Of a stretch of 58,295 bases of DNA, positions 35,333 to 43,928 are shown piece by piece (within the stretch, counting starts at the first letter, position 1; every line of letters starts with the position of its first letter). Under the pieces are notes generated by a model that saw nothing but the letters and a program-made list of their open reading frames with translations, was not told the DNA's origin and did no database searches. The position numbers and the translations under genes are program-made. Source of the stretch: Nostoc sp. JL33 (lineage in GTDB: Bacteria; Cyanobacteriota; Cyanobacteriia; Cyanobacteriales; Nostocaceae); assembly GCF_017114985.1 (NCBI RefSeq), contig NZ_JABXKP010000089.1:1-58295 (forward strand), given 5' to 3'.

Positions 35333-35369
35333 ATACTATTAGCAGCCTCAAGCCGCTAATCTGTAGTAT
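35333..35369 (+). promoter_or_regulatory. Hairpin in the leader of the nuclease-ATPase gene
   Basis: ATACTATTAGC (35333-35343) pairs with GCTAA (35355-35359) and, after a TCTG bulge, TAGTAT (35364-35369). The stem ends five bases before the AAAGGA ribosome-binding site of the gene at 35384, so it could modulate translation. The upstream gap 35089-35332 is AT-rich with no gene. Confidence 0.3.
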
Positions 35370-35383
35370 CTGCAAAGGATTAG

Positions 35384-37801
35384 ATGTTAATGAATATTGA
35401 TCAAGCAAAAGAAAAATTTAACTCACTATATACAGAATTAACACAAAGCTGCATAAAAATTGAGACTGAACAGGATGCACGGTTCCAAGTTATTGACCGC
35501 ATTTTGACAGAAGTTTTGGGATGGCAGAGAGAAGAAATTCTTACAGAGCCTCATACAGACAGTGGCTATATTGATTACCTAATAACGTCTAGAGGACGCA
35601 GCAGGCTTGTAGTGGAGGCGAAGCGAACATCAAAGCTACTGATTGATACTCGTCAACCACGTATGGCTTGGTACAAAGTTGGTGGTTCTGCGCTTGAGTC
35701 AGCAGCAGATGGATTAAATCAAGCAAAACGCTATTGTACTGACAAAGCTGTGTTGTTTTGTGCTTTGACAACAGGTTTTGAGTGGATTGGCTTCTGGGCC
35801 CTTCGTACTGACGGTACGCCTCCAAGTGAGGGTAAAGCAATTGTATTCCCTAACCTTGAATCTATTCAACAGAATTTTGCTACCTTCTACGACGTGTTCT
35901 CACGAGAGGGAATCTTAGAAGATTTATACAAAACGTACATATATGAGGCGGAAGGATTAAAAATTAGTCATAATGAATCTCTTTATTCAGTACTTGAGAA
36001 TTCTGATAGATATTTACTTACAAAGTCTGCATTATTCAAAGATATTGAGAATGTCTACCACAGCTTTTTCAGTAGTATGTCAGGGGAAGACGATCCTGAT
36101 ATGCTTGCCAAATGTTTTGTGGAATCAAAAGAAAGTAGAGAAGCCGATGAAAATTTACAAAAAATAACACGAAACTTATTGAATAGAATTGATATTGTTA
36201 ATTCAGCGAAGGGTATTGAGCTACAAAATCAAATCCGTAATTCTGTAGAATTACAGAAAGGAGAATTTGTTTTAATAATAGGTAATAAAGGAGCTGGTAA
36301 AACTACATTTATCGATAGATTTTTTCGTTTAATATTAGACAAGAGTCTTAGAGAAAATTGTTTATTAATTAGGGTTGATTTAGCTGATTCTAATGGGGAA
36401 CAAGCTACTATTACTAGTTGGCTAACAGAGCAACTAAAAATTGAGTTAGAAAATGGCTTATTTAAGGATGAATATCCATCATATAGCGAACTTCAAGGAG
36501 TATTTTATCAAGAATATAAAAGATGGAGATGTGGTGAGCGTAAGCCTTTGTATGAAAGGAACAAAAATGAATTTAAGGAAAAATTTGGAGAATATATTGC
36601 AGATTTTACTGAAAAACATCCAGATGATTATGTAATGAAATTAATTAAAGATGCTACTAAAGCAAGAAGATTAATGCCATGTATAGTTTTTGATAACACT
36701 GATCATTTCCCACAGATATTCCAAGAAGCAGTGTTTCAATATGCACAATCTATATATAGAAAAGTTTTTTCATTTATTATTTGTCCAATAACAGATCGAA
36801 CGATTTGGCAGTTGTCAAAGTCAGGCCCACTACAGTCATATGAAAATCAAGCTTTTTATCTTCCTGTACCGTCTACAAAAGACGTTTTAGCTAAACGGAT
36901 AGAATTTATAAAAGAAAAAGCAATAGAAGGTTCAGAAGGGAGTAAAAAATACTTTACTAAAAAAGGTATTCGCTTATCAATTCCTAACATTAGCGCTTTT
37001 GCTTTTGCTGTAGAAGATATATTTATTAATGAAGATTACATAGGACGCGTAGTAGGGTGGCTCTCTAATCATGATATCAGAAGAAGTTTACAAATTGCTC
37101 GAAGAATTATCACTTCACCTATCACTGATATTTCTTTACTTGTAAATGCTTATGTAATTGGTAAAAAGTCTCACATTAGTCATTGGCAAATCAAAAAAGC
37201 ACTATTAGTTGGAGATTATAATCACTTTTATCAAAAAGATAGCAATTTTATTTTAAACCTTTTTGAAGTTCAACCTAGCAGTATTACAAGCCCACTACTG
37301 AGGTTATCTATACTACGCTTATTATCTGACACATATTCTGAGAACTCAGATACAGAAAAGAATTATCTGTATATTGATGATATTCTAAATTATTTTGAGC
37401 CTGTGACAATCAACAGGATTCTAGTTAAGGAACACTTAAAGGCTCTTCTGGATTATCGCCTCATTGAAACCTATGACCCAACTGATGCAAATATTTACGA
37501 ATCACAAAGAGTTAAAATTACTCCTTGCGGACGTATACATTACGAATTTGCTGTTGAAGAAAAAGAAGGAATTTATATAGGTCAAATGGCTTTAAATACG
37601 CCTATCGCTAGTCAAAGTTATCTTATGCGTGTGCGTGATTTTCTTAAAAAGAAAAGAACTCGACAAGATTGGGTAGTTATTATTAAATTATTTGTTGAAT
37701 ATTGCTTGCAACAAGATAGTCTATATATTTCTTTACCTCAAAAACAAATTTATGATAGCCAAAGAAAATTACGAGAACGCATCAGTCAACGTTGGACTTA
37801 A
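35384..37801 (+). CDS. Nuclease-ATPase fusion: HsdR_N-like domain plus P-loop NTPase, putative defence protein
   Basis: The 805-residue protein begins with a type I restriction R-subunit-like nuclease domain (about 20-190): a conserved acidic/Arg helix (EQDARFQVIDRIL), Asp64 in GYIDYLI, Glu78-Ala-Lys80 (VVEAK) and the QAKRY helix at 113-117. A P-loop ATPase follows, with Walker A GNKGAGKTT (300-308), Walker B CIVFDNTD (433-440) and a candidate sensor CPITDRTIW (about 457-465). The last 250 residues are helical with winged-helix-like stretches. There is no helicase motor and no HsdM or HsdS gene nearby. The gene is AT-rich, suggesting transfer. AAAGGA precedes the two possible starts, 35384 and 35390. 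Confidence 0.7.
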   Translation: MLMNIDQAKEKFNSLYTELTQSCIKIETEQDARFQVIDRILTEVLGWQREEILTEPHTDSGYIDYLITSRGRSRLVVEAKRTSKLLIDTRQPRMAWYKVGGSALESAADGLNQAKRYCTDKAVLFCALTTGFEWIGFWALRTDGTPPSEGKAIVFPNLESIQQNFATFYDVFSREGILEDLYKTYIYEAEGLKISHNESLYSVLENSDRYLLTKSALFKDIENVYHSFFSSMSGEDDPDMLAKCFVESKESREADENLQKITRNLLNRIDIVNSAKGIELQNQIRNSVELQKGEFVLIIGNKGAGKTTFIDRFFRLILDKSLRENCLLIRVDLADSNGEQATITSWLTEQLKIELENGLFKDEYPSYSELQGVFYQEYKRWRCGERKPLYERNKNEFKEKFGEYIADFTEKHPDDYVMKLIKDATKARRLMPCIVFDNTDHFPQIFQEAVFQYAQSIYRKVFSFIICPITDRTIWQLSKSGPLQSYENQAFYLPVPSTKDVLAKRIEFIKEKAIEGSEGSKKYFTKKGIRLSIPNISAFAFAVEDIFINEDYIGRVVGWLSNHDIRRSLQIARRIITSPITDISLLVNAYVIGKKSHISHWQIKKALLVGDYNHFYQKDSNFILNLFEVQPSSITSPLLRLSILRLLSDTYSENSDTEKNYLYIDDILNYFEPVTINRILVKEHLKALLDYRLIETYDPTDANIYESQRVKITPCGRIHYEFAVEEKEGIYIGQMALNTPIASQSYLMRVRDFLKKKRTRQDWVVIIKLFVEYCLQQDSLYISLPQKQIYDSQRKLRERISQRWT

Positions 37802-37912
37802 GTAAAAATTCATTATCAGGATGCTAAATAACCAAACCTCACCCTATGCTTTCCCCACCATTTCCCACCAACTTAGATAAAATCACTATGGTGCTACTTA
37901 ACCCTAAATCTG

Positions 37913-40591
37913 ATGAAAAGCGATATCTCCGATGGGCTACGCCTACGCCCCCCTTCCCAACCCTCCCTTCAACGTCCAGAACTACTCGCGCCAGCAGGTA
38001 ATTGGGACTGTGCTAAAGCTGCTGTGGAAAATGGGGCAGATGCGATTTACTTCGGTTTGGATCGCTTCAACGCCAGAATGCGGGCACAAAACTTTACTGA
38101 GGCAGACTTACCCCAATTGATGACATTTCTGCACCGTCGCGGCGTAAAGGGTTATGTTACTGTCAACACACTAATATTTCCCAAAGAACTAGCAGAAGCA
38201 CAGCAATATCTCCGCACAATTATTGCAGCAGGTGTGGATGCGGTCATTGTCCAGGATGTCGGAATTTGCCGTCTCATTCGTCACCTGTCGCCCGATTTTC
38301 CCATCCATGCTTCCACCCAAATGACAATCACTAGTGCGGCTGGGGTGGAATTTGCCAAGTCCCTCGGCTGTCAATTGGTGGTGCTGGCGCGTGAGTGTTC
38401 TCTTCAGGAAATCAATAAAATTCAGCAGCAGATTGCCCAACAGGAAACTTCGCTGCCCTTGGAAGTCTTTGTTCACGGTGCTTTATGCGTAGCGTATTCC
38501 GGTCAGTGTTTGACTAGCGAGGCTTTAGGCGGACGTTCTGCAAACAGAGGTGAATGTGCCCAAGCTTGCCGGATGCCCTACGATTTAATCGCTGATGGCG
38601 AAGTTGTAAATTTAAAAGAACGCAAATATTTACTCAGTCCTCAAGACCTAGCAGGCTTAAATGTTTTGCCAGATTTGGTGAAATCAGGAGTAACTTGTCT
38701 CAAGATTGAAGGTCGTTTGAAAGCCCCAGAGTATGTTGCTAATGTCACCCGTGTTTATCGGCAAGCTTTGGATAGCGTGATGACGGAATTGGAAAGACCT
38801 AACCCCCTAACCCCCTTCCCTACCAGCGTTGGGGGAATAAAGACCCCCCTCTCCGTTTCGGAGAGGGGCTGGGGGAGAGGTCAATCAGATCAAGAACACT
38901 ACAACCTAGAAATGGCATTTTCTCGCGGACTCTACACGGGTTGGTTTGGCGGGATTAATAATCAGGAACTAGTTCACGCCCACTTTGGTAAAAAACGTGG
39001 GGTTTATTTGGGTGAAGTCAGCCGCATTCACAACGAACAGGTAACAGTTAAACTGGAAGCGCCTGTAAAACCAGGAGATGGAATTGTATTTGACTGCGGT
39101 CATCCAGAGGCGAAGGAAGAAGGCGGCCGGGTTTATGCTGTGGTGTCCAAAGGTAAAGAAACCATGCTAACCTTTGGTCGAAATGACTTGAACCTGCGCC
39201 GAGTGCATATAGGCGATCGCATTTGGAAAACCAGTGATCCAGAACTCGATAAGCAACTGCGGCAGAGTTTTGCTGGCGAGAACCCACAATTTCAGCGTCC
39301 GATTAATATAGAAATTTATGGAGAAGTTGGTCAGGCGTTGATTGCGATCGCTCGTGATCAACTCGGTAATATTGTACAGGTCGAGTCTGCAATTTCATTG
39401 GTGAAAGCACACACCAAACCCCTAGATACAGACCGTTTGCAAGAACAATTCGGTCGTCTCGGTAACACACCTTTCTGTTTGGGAACGCTAACCAACCACC
39501 TCAGTGGTATCTTTATGCTACCCGTAAGTGAATTGAACCGGATGCGGCGGGAAATTGTCGTGCAGTTGGAAGAATTGCGAAGTCAACCCAAACGCTGGCA
39601 ATTACGTTCTGATGTCTCTTTCCAAGACCTACTCCCCTCCTCATCTCCCACCCTGCGGTCAGCTAAAGCTACATCTCCCTCACTCATCGTCTTAGTACGA
39701 AACCTCAAGCAACTCCAAGCTGCCCTGAAAGCTGGTATTGAAACCCTATACTGTGAATTTGAAGACCCCCGCGCCTACCGAGAAGCCGTTCAAATGGTGC
39801 GCCAACAAAAGCAAAAAAACAAAGCAGACAATTCTTCACTCCTAACTCCTAACTCCCAACTCCCCACTCCCCACTCCCAACTCCCCACAATTTGGGTTGC
39901 ACCTCCCCGAATTACCAAACCGGGGGAAAATTGGATTTTGCAGCAAGTACGTGCCTGTGAAGCAGATGGCTATCTAATACGCAACTATGACCAATTGCAA
40001 TTCTTTGCTCAAGACCGTTGTATTGGAGATTTTTCGCTCAACGTTGCTAATCCCTTAACAGCAGACTACTTTCAGCAACACTTTGGTTTAGAAAGGCTGA
40101 CGGCATCCTACGATCTGAATATTACCCAACTACAAGACCTGCTTACCAGTTGCCCACCCCAGTGGTTTGAGGTGACAATCCATCAACACATGCCGATGTT
40201 TCACATGGAACATTGTGTATTTTGTGCCTTTCTATCAACGGGTACAGACTACACTAACTGTGGACGTCCTTGTGAAAAGCAGGAAGTAAAATTGCGCGAT
40301 CGCGTTGGTAGCGAACATGTCCTCAAAGCCGATGTAGGTTGTCGCAATACTGTATTTAACGGCACTGCTCAAACCGGAGCCGAGTACGTACAACGCCTCA
40401 TAGAACTGGGATTACGTCGCTTTCGCATCGAGTTTGTGAATGAGACACCAGAGCAAGTGAGTAAAACAATACATTGCTATAGTCAACTACTGCAAGGCGA
40501 GATTACAGGTTCTCAACTATGGCGCGAGTTGAAGTTGCAAAATCAATTGGGCGTAACTCGTGGCCCTATGGGAGTATCTGCATTAGGATAA
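37913..40591 (+). CDS. Peptidase U32 family protein (long form with DUF3656-like region)
   Basis: The 892-residue protein has the U32 core: ELLAPAGNWDCAKAAVENGADAIYFG, GYVTVNTL, VQDVGICRL, FPIHASTQMTI, and the Cys-rich CVAYSGQCLTSEALGGRSANRGECAQACR with LLSPQDLAG and CLKIEGRLK. A second half ends with another cysteine set (HCVFCAFL, CGRPCEKQ). Related proteins such as RlhA and TrhP act in RNA hydroxylation with Fe-S clusters, so true peptidase activity is doubtful. The gene carries several in-frame low-complexity inserts derived from interspersed repeats (about residues 6-16, 295-323, 573-590 and 640-658). Confidence 0.9.
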   Translation: MKSDISDGLRLRPPSQPSLQRPELLAPAGNWDCAKAAVENGADAIYFGLDRFNARMRAQNFTEADLPQLMTFLHRRGVKGYVTVNTLIFPKELAEAQQYLRTIIAAGVDAVIVQDVGICRLIRHLSPDFPIHASTQMTITSAAGVEFAKSLGCQLVVLARECSLQEINKIQQQIAQQETSLPLEVFVHGALCVAYSGQCLTSEALGGRSANRGECAQACRMPYDLIADGEVVNLKERKYLLSPQDLAGLNVLPDLVKSGVTCLKIEGRLKAPEYVANVTRVYRQALDSVMTELERPNPLTPFPTSVGGIKTPLSVSERGWGRGQSDQEHYNLEMAFSRGLYTGWFGGINNQELVHAHFGKKRGVYLGEVSRIHNEQVTVKLEAPVKPGDGIVFDCGHPEAKEEGGRVYAVVSKGKETMLTFGRNDLNLRRVHIGDRIWKTSDPELDKQLRQSFAGENPQFQRPINIEIYGEVGQALIAIARDQLGNIVQVESAISLVKAHTKPLDTDRLQEQFGRLGNTPFCLGTLTNHLSGIFMLPVSELNRMRREIVVQLEELRSQPKRWQLRSDVSFQDLLPSSSPTLRSAKATSPSLIVLVRNLKQLQAALKAGIETLYCEFEDPRAYREAVQMVRQQKQKNKADNSSLLTPNSQLPTPHSQLPTIWVAPPRITKPGENWILQQVRACEADGYLIRNYDQLQFFAQDRCIGDFSLNVANPLTADYFQQHFGLERLTASYDLNITQLQDLLTSCPPQWFEVTIHQHMPMFHMEHCVFCAFLSTGTDYTNCGRPCEKQEVKLRDRVGSEHVLKADVGCRNTVFNGTAQTGAEYVQRLIELGLRRFRIEFVNETPEQVSKTIHCYSQLLQGEITGSQLWRELKLQNQLGVTRGPMGVSALG
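38797..38882. repeat. Interspersed repeat captured in frame in the U32 gene
   Basis: CCTAACCCCCTAACCCCCTT is followed by an inverted-repeat core (CCCCTCTCCGTTTCGGAGAGGGG). The repeat encodes an extra PNPLTPFPTSVGG..SERGWGRG stretch between a helix and the next conserved block. It is the common Nostoc intergenic type and is out of place inside a gene. Confidence 0.65.
39829..39888. repeat. CTCCTAACTCC/CCCCACTCC tandem repeat in the U32 gene
   Basis: Imperfect 7-8-bp units (CTCCTAACT, CCCAACTCC, CCCACT) run for about 60 bp in frame, giving SSLLTPNSQLPTPHSQLPT. This type of tract is normally intergenic in Nostoc genomes. Confidence 0.65.
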
Positions 40592-40697
40592 TAAGCTAAA
40601 AGTGAAAACATATATTGGACATAATTAAAAATCTTTTCTACTGTGATGATCAGGCGGTCATCAATCCGCAAATTAACACACTGTAATTTCACTACTT

Positions 40698-41474
40698 ATG
40701 AATAATCTTTCAATACCTAAAAATTATTGGGATGCTGCTCTTTACGAAGATAAACACGCTTTTGTCTGGCAGTATGGTGAGGACTTACTAAAATTCCTCA
40801 ACCCTCAGCCAGGAGAATCCATTTTGGATCTTGGCTGTGGTACGGGACAACTCACAGAAAAAATTGCCCAAGCTGGTGCTGATGTATGGGGAATTGATAG
40901 CGCACCTGCGATGATTGAAAAGGCAAGAGAAAACTATCCCGATATCCGGTTTGATGTTGCGAATGCGGCAAATTTTCAAGTAGGCAAGCCATTGGATGCT
41001 GTGTTTTCCAACGCTGTACTACATTGGGTGAAAGAAGCAGATAGTGCGATCGCTTCCATACATCAATCCCTAAAACCCGGAGGGCGTTTTGTCGCAGAAT
41101 TTGGGGGTAAAGGGAATATAAAGGCGATCGCCACAGCTTTGGAAAGCGCCTTAGAAGCAGTTAATATTCCCGCACAAGCCCTAAATCCTTGGTATTTTCC
41201 TAGTATTGCTGAATATGCCAGCCTATTAGAACAGCAAGGCTTTGATGTCATCTATGCCATGCTTTTTGCTCGTCCAACTCCTTTAGCAGACGGTGAAGCA
41301 GGTATGGCAAACTGGATTGGGATGTTCGCCAGTACTTTTTTAGCAGGACTTTCTAGTGAGCAACAAATACAAGTAATTCGCGTCATCGAGGAATATCTTA
41401 AGCCAACACTGTATCGACAAGGAACTTGGATAGCAGACTATCGAAGAATTCGTATAGTTGCCATTAAACTTTAA
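40698..41474 (+). CDS. Class I SAM-dependent methyltransferase
   Basis: The 258-residue protein has the AdoMet-binding motif ILDLGCGTGQLTEKI, then VWGIDSAPAMIEKARE, RFDVANAANF, DAVFSNAVLHWV and LKPGGRFVAEFGG. The overall form resembles trans-aconitate 2-methyltransferase and related small-molecule methyltransferases. The actual substrate is not evident. It stands 106 bp after the U32 gene and 61 bp before an exported hypothetical gene. Confidence 0.88.
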   Translation: MNNLSIPKNYWDAALYEDKHAFVWQYGEDLLKFLNPQPGESILDLGCGTGQLTEKIAQAGADVWGIDSAPAMIEKARENYPDIRFDVANAANFQVGKPLDAVFSNAVLHWVKEADSAIASIHQSLKPGGRFVAEFGGKGNIKAIATALESALEAVNIPAQALNPWYFPSIAEYASLLEQQGFDVIYAMLFARPTPLADGEAGMANWIGMFASTFLAGLSSEQQIQVIRVIEEYLKPTLYRQGTWIADYRRIRIVAIKL

Positions 41475-41535
41475 ATTGTGCGAGTTCTGACTTATGCCTT
41501 AATTACAAATTACGAATTACGAATTAGCATCAGCT

Positions 41536-42081
41536 ATGCATATACTCAAATTGTGCGATCGCCCTTGGCGCAGCCATCGCCAGGCATCCTTTTTATTACT
41601 ACTAACCATCACCCTCACAGCTTTACCAGTTGCGCCCTCACTAGCGCAAATGCGCCTAATACCGTCGCCTTCTACTGCGCCTCTGGAACTAGACTTATTG
41701 ACAAAGCCAAAAGACTATGTAATCACAGCTAACACCATTCATCCAGAAGGATTAACCGTTCCCAGCTTATGGTGGGCACAACAAAACTCTGAGAAAAAGC
41801 TATTGGATAATTGGATAGCATATCCAGCTTCTGAAAAAGAACCTGCACGAGTAGACTTGATCGTGAATCAGCAAATTTGGAGCTTACTAGAGTATGTAGA
41901 GCGCTACGACTTCGTAAATCGCTTGGGTAGCGCTGCACGGAACTTTGGTTACAATGTCCGGGTATTTAATTATCAAAAAGAACCCTTGGCAACCTATACT
42001 TGCAACTTTAGTACAAGTCCAGCTTCATGCACTATCCAAACGACTATTAACAACAAGATAGGGTTACAGCGTTCTTTGTAG
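41536..42081 (+). CDS. Exported hypothetical protein
   Basis: The 181-residue protein has a basic N-terminus, a hydrophobic core (about 19-32) and a likely cleavage site APSLAQ near residue 38. The mature part has no recognised domain, but its order (PEGLTVPSLWWAQQ, DNWIAYP, VDLIVNQQIWSLLEYVERYDFVN) and a terminal Cys pair (CNFSTSPASC) look like a conserved cyanobacterial periplasmic protein. Function unknown. AATTACG heptamers precede the start. Confidence 0.7.
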   Translation: MHILKLCDRPWRSHRQASFLLLLTITLTALPVAPSLAQMRLIPSPSTAPLELDLLTKPKDYVITANTIHPEGLTVPSLWWAQQNSEKKLLDNWIAYPASEKEPARVDLIVNQQIWSLLEYVERYDFVNRLGSAARNFGYNVRVFNYQKEPLATYTCNFSTSPASCTIQTTINNKIGLQRSL

Positions 42082-42211
42082 AAAAGGGAGTGGGGAGTGG
42101 GGGAGTAGTGCTGTTAGCTTTCTTCTCTTGCGTTTAGGCCGTGCTGAGTCAAGAGTGGGGAGTAGGAAGCAGGGGAAGCAGGAGAAGAACCAACCAATGC
42201 CCAATGCCGAA

Positions 42212-42583
42212 TCAAGACGAAGTTAAGGCATGTTTTTTCAGTTCGTCTAGGGAAACCACTTCCAAAGCTCTAGCATGGGTTGCTGAAAGTATGACGGGTG
42301 GAGCAACGCCAGCATCGAGAGCTTCTTGCCAACGAGAAGCACATAAACACCAGCGATCGCCAGGCTTCAGTCCAGGAAAATTAAAATCAGGAACAGGTGT
42401 ACTCAGGTCGTTCCCCCGCAATTTGGTGAACTCCAGGAATTCTGATGTCACTTCGGCACATATGACATGCGACCCGAAATCCTGACCACCTGTGCGGCAA
42501 AAACCGTCGCGGTAAAACCCAGTTATGGGAGAAGTGCAGCAGGCTTCTAGGTTTCCATCGATTACGTTTTTAGCTTCTGTCAT
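42212..42583 (-). CDS. DUF2237 family protein
   Basis: The 123-residue protein matches DUF2237 along its length: NVIDGNLEACCTSPITGFYRDGFC, DFGSHVICAEVTSEFLEF, and GDRWCLCASRWQEALDAGVAPPVIL with ATHARALEVV. Four or five cysteines are conserved and may bind metal, but no function is established. It is a single gene, convergent to the exported hypothetical gene. Confidence 0.88.
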   Translation of the reverse strand: MTEAKNVIDGNLEACCTSPITGFYRDGFCRTGGQDFGSHVICAEVTSEFLEFTKLRGNDLSTPVPDFNFPGLKPGDRWCLCASRWQEALDAGVAPPVILSATHARALEVVSLDELKKHALTSS

Positions 42584-42745
42584 CGTTAATTCGTTGCGCT
42601 TTATTTTTTCATTTCTATATAAGCCTATATTGACACTTCTTTAGTTGAATTAAAATCGCTATCCCTAATTAATTCGGAAAAGCAGGGAATTTTAGGATCA
42701 CTACTCATATATTGCTTTGAGTGGTAGAAGTGCGATAAGCTATCG

Positions 42746-43119
42746 CACTTGTTAACCCTGGTAACAAGTATCTTTTTACCGAAATACCGCGATTGAGGCT
42801 AAAGCGAAAAACCCCAATCATTAAACAGGCCGTGCCTGATATTTATGGAGTATATTTACTTCAGGTTTTGAGAGAAGAAAATCGGCTACTCCAAAAAGAT
42901 TTAGTACCTATTTTTAAAACAGAATCTATTATATCGGCCATATTGAAAAAGCGGCGTAAATTAACAACTAGACATATTGAAGAACTAGCAGAATTTTTTC
43001 ATATTTCACCTGCTGCTTTCTGACCAAATTATCTTGAATAACTCCTTATTAGTTGAGTGTAAAAGTGCAATCGCTTACGGTGGGCGGGTACGTCATCACA
43101 CTTGTTAAACCTGGTAACA
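42746..43119. repeat. Direct repeats bracketing the HigA fragment
   Basis: The 21-mer CACTTGTTAACCCTGGTAAC(A) at 42746-42766 recurs with one change at 43099-43119, each followed by a TTxxxTACCG tail. The left copy is preceded by AGTGCGATAAGCTATCGCACT (hairpin), the right by a related AAGTGCAATCGC. The HigA fragment lies between them. Confidence 0.6.
42793..43023 (+). pseudogene. HigA-like antitoxin fragment
   Basis: The frame from TTG 42793 gives 76 residues whose last 50 (LREENRLLQKDLVPIFKTES, then SAILKKRRKLTTRHIEELAEFF and HISPAAF) match the C-terminal helix-turn-helix of HigA-type antitoxins. The normal N-terminal half is missing; upstream in the same frame only repeat sequence and a stop occur. 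There is no ATG, no ribosome-binding site and no HigB toxin gene nearby. It is most likely a decayed remnant, although a short expressed DNA-binding peptide is not excluded. Confidence 0.55.
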
Positions 43120-43387
43120 GTTTATTCTACCGGGAATTTAACATAGGGCACTGCTGAAAAGACAATCCGCGCTCATTTCATTCCGTTTAGTGATCTAGTA
43201 AGTCACTTACCCCGCGATCGCACCTTCAACAAATTAAAAGTGGATAAGCAGGACGCCTGCCTATCTACTCTTAGGTTTTACGGCTATTTACTTACCTCGA
43301 TTATCAGATTTTCCTGGTAGTCGAAAATAGCAAGACACAAGTTTTGCTGCGTTTGTGGAAGATATTGCTAGGAAGATGAGTTGTACT

Positions 43388-43452
43388 TTCCTGAAACCGT
43401 ACAATGTGGCTTATCTACACCTTGCAAGATTTCAGGAAGCGAAAATTTTTTT
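43388..43452 (+). terminator. Hairpin with T run, possible end of a small RNA
   Basis: TTCCTGAAA (43388-43396) pairs perfectly with TTTCAGGAA (43430-43438) around a 33-base loop, and seven Ts follow at 43446-43452. The long loop and 7-base spacer are not ideal for a simple terminator, so a structured RNA is possible. Confidence 0.35.
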
Positions 43453-43483
43453 AGAGTTCCACAATTACTAAAGTAAAAATCCA

Positions 43484-43511
43484 ATAAAAACCCCTGGCAA
43501 ACTGCCAGGGG
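43484..43511 (-). terminator. Intrinsic terminator, minus strand
   Basis: A perfect 9-bp stem CCCCTGGCA/TGCCAGGGG with a 3-base loop is followed on the minus strand directly by TTTTTATT. It would stop a transcript coming from the psbA side on the opposite strand, although no minus-strand protein gene lies there. Confidence 0.6.
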
Positions 43512-43599
43512 TAATGCAAGTCAGTACTTTCGCATGGAATGTATCCTACTCAAATACCATAGCAACCGTCTAATTTAGAGATATGCCATTTTGCCAAAC

Positions 43600-43640
43600 A
43601 AAAAAAGCCCCCAGTGGTAAGCCGAGGGTTAATTTTTTTT
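43600..43640. terminator. Bidirectional terminator-like hairpin
   Basis: AGCCCCCAGTGG and CCGAGGGTT form a short imperfect GC stem with seven As on the left (43600-43606) and eight Ts on the right (43633-43640). It could stop transcription from either side. Confidence 0.45.
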
Positions 43641-43928
43641 GGAATAGCGGTAATCTACAAAGCTATTATTCCCAGTCCAGTAGGCAATAGAACCAAAATA
43701 GAATAAGAATTTCTCCAACCATCATATATATAGATGTCATATAAACAAAAGAGAACTTTGGCGTATCCTAACCTCGTTGTTTACCTTTAAATAAGTAAAG
43801 CTAATAGGTTATATCAGGTTTACTGAAGTAATAAAACTTGATAAAAAATTGTAAAGCATTGTAAAGTATATTCACAGGCAAAAACAAAACCGCCTGATTC
43901 ATAAATAACTAACCGCACTTATAAAACC

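Larger units (their letters stand above)
43120..43928. other. Long psbA upstream region with several stop-like hairpins
   Basis: This 800-bp stretch has no supported protein gene. It contains three terminator-like hairpins (43388-43452, 43484-43511, 43600-43640) and an AT-rich promoter-proximal part. TATATT at 43867-43872 is a plausible psbA -10 box, but I could not place a -35 box at standard spacing (TTGATA lies 23 bp upstream). A small RNA gene in either direction would fit. Confidence 0.4.
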
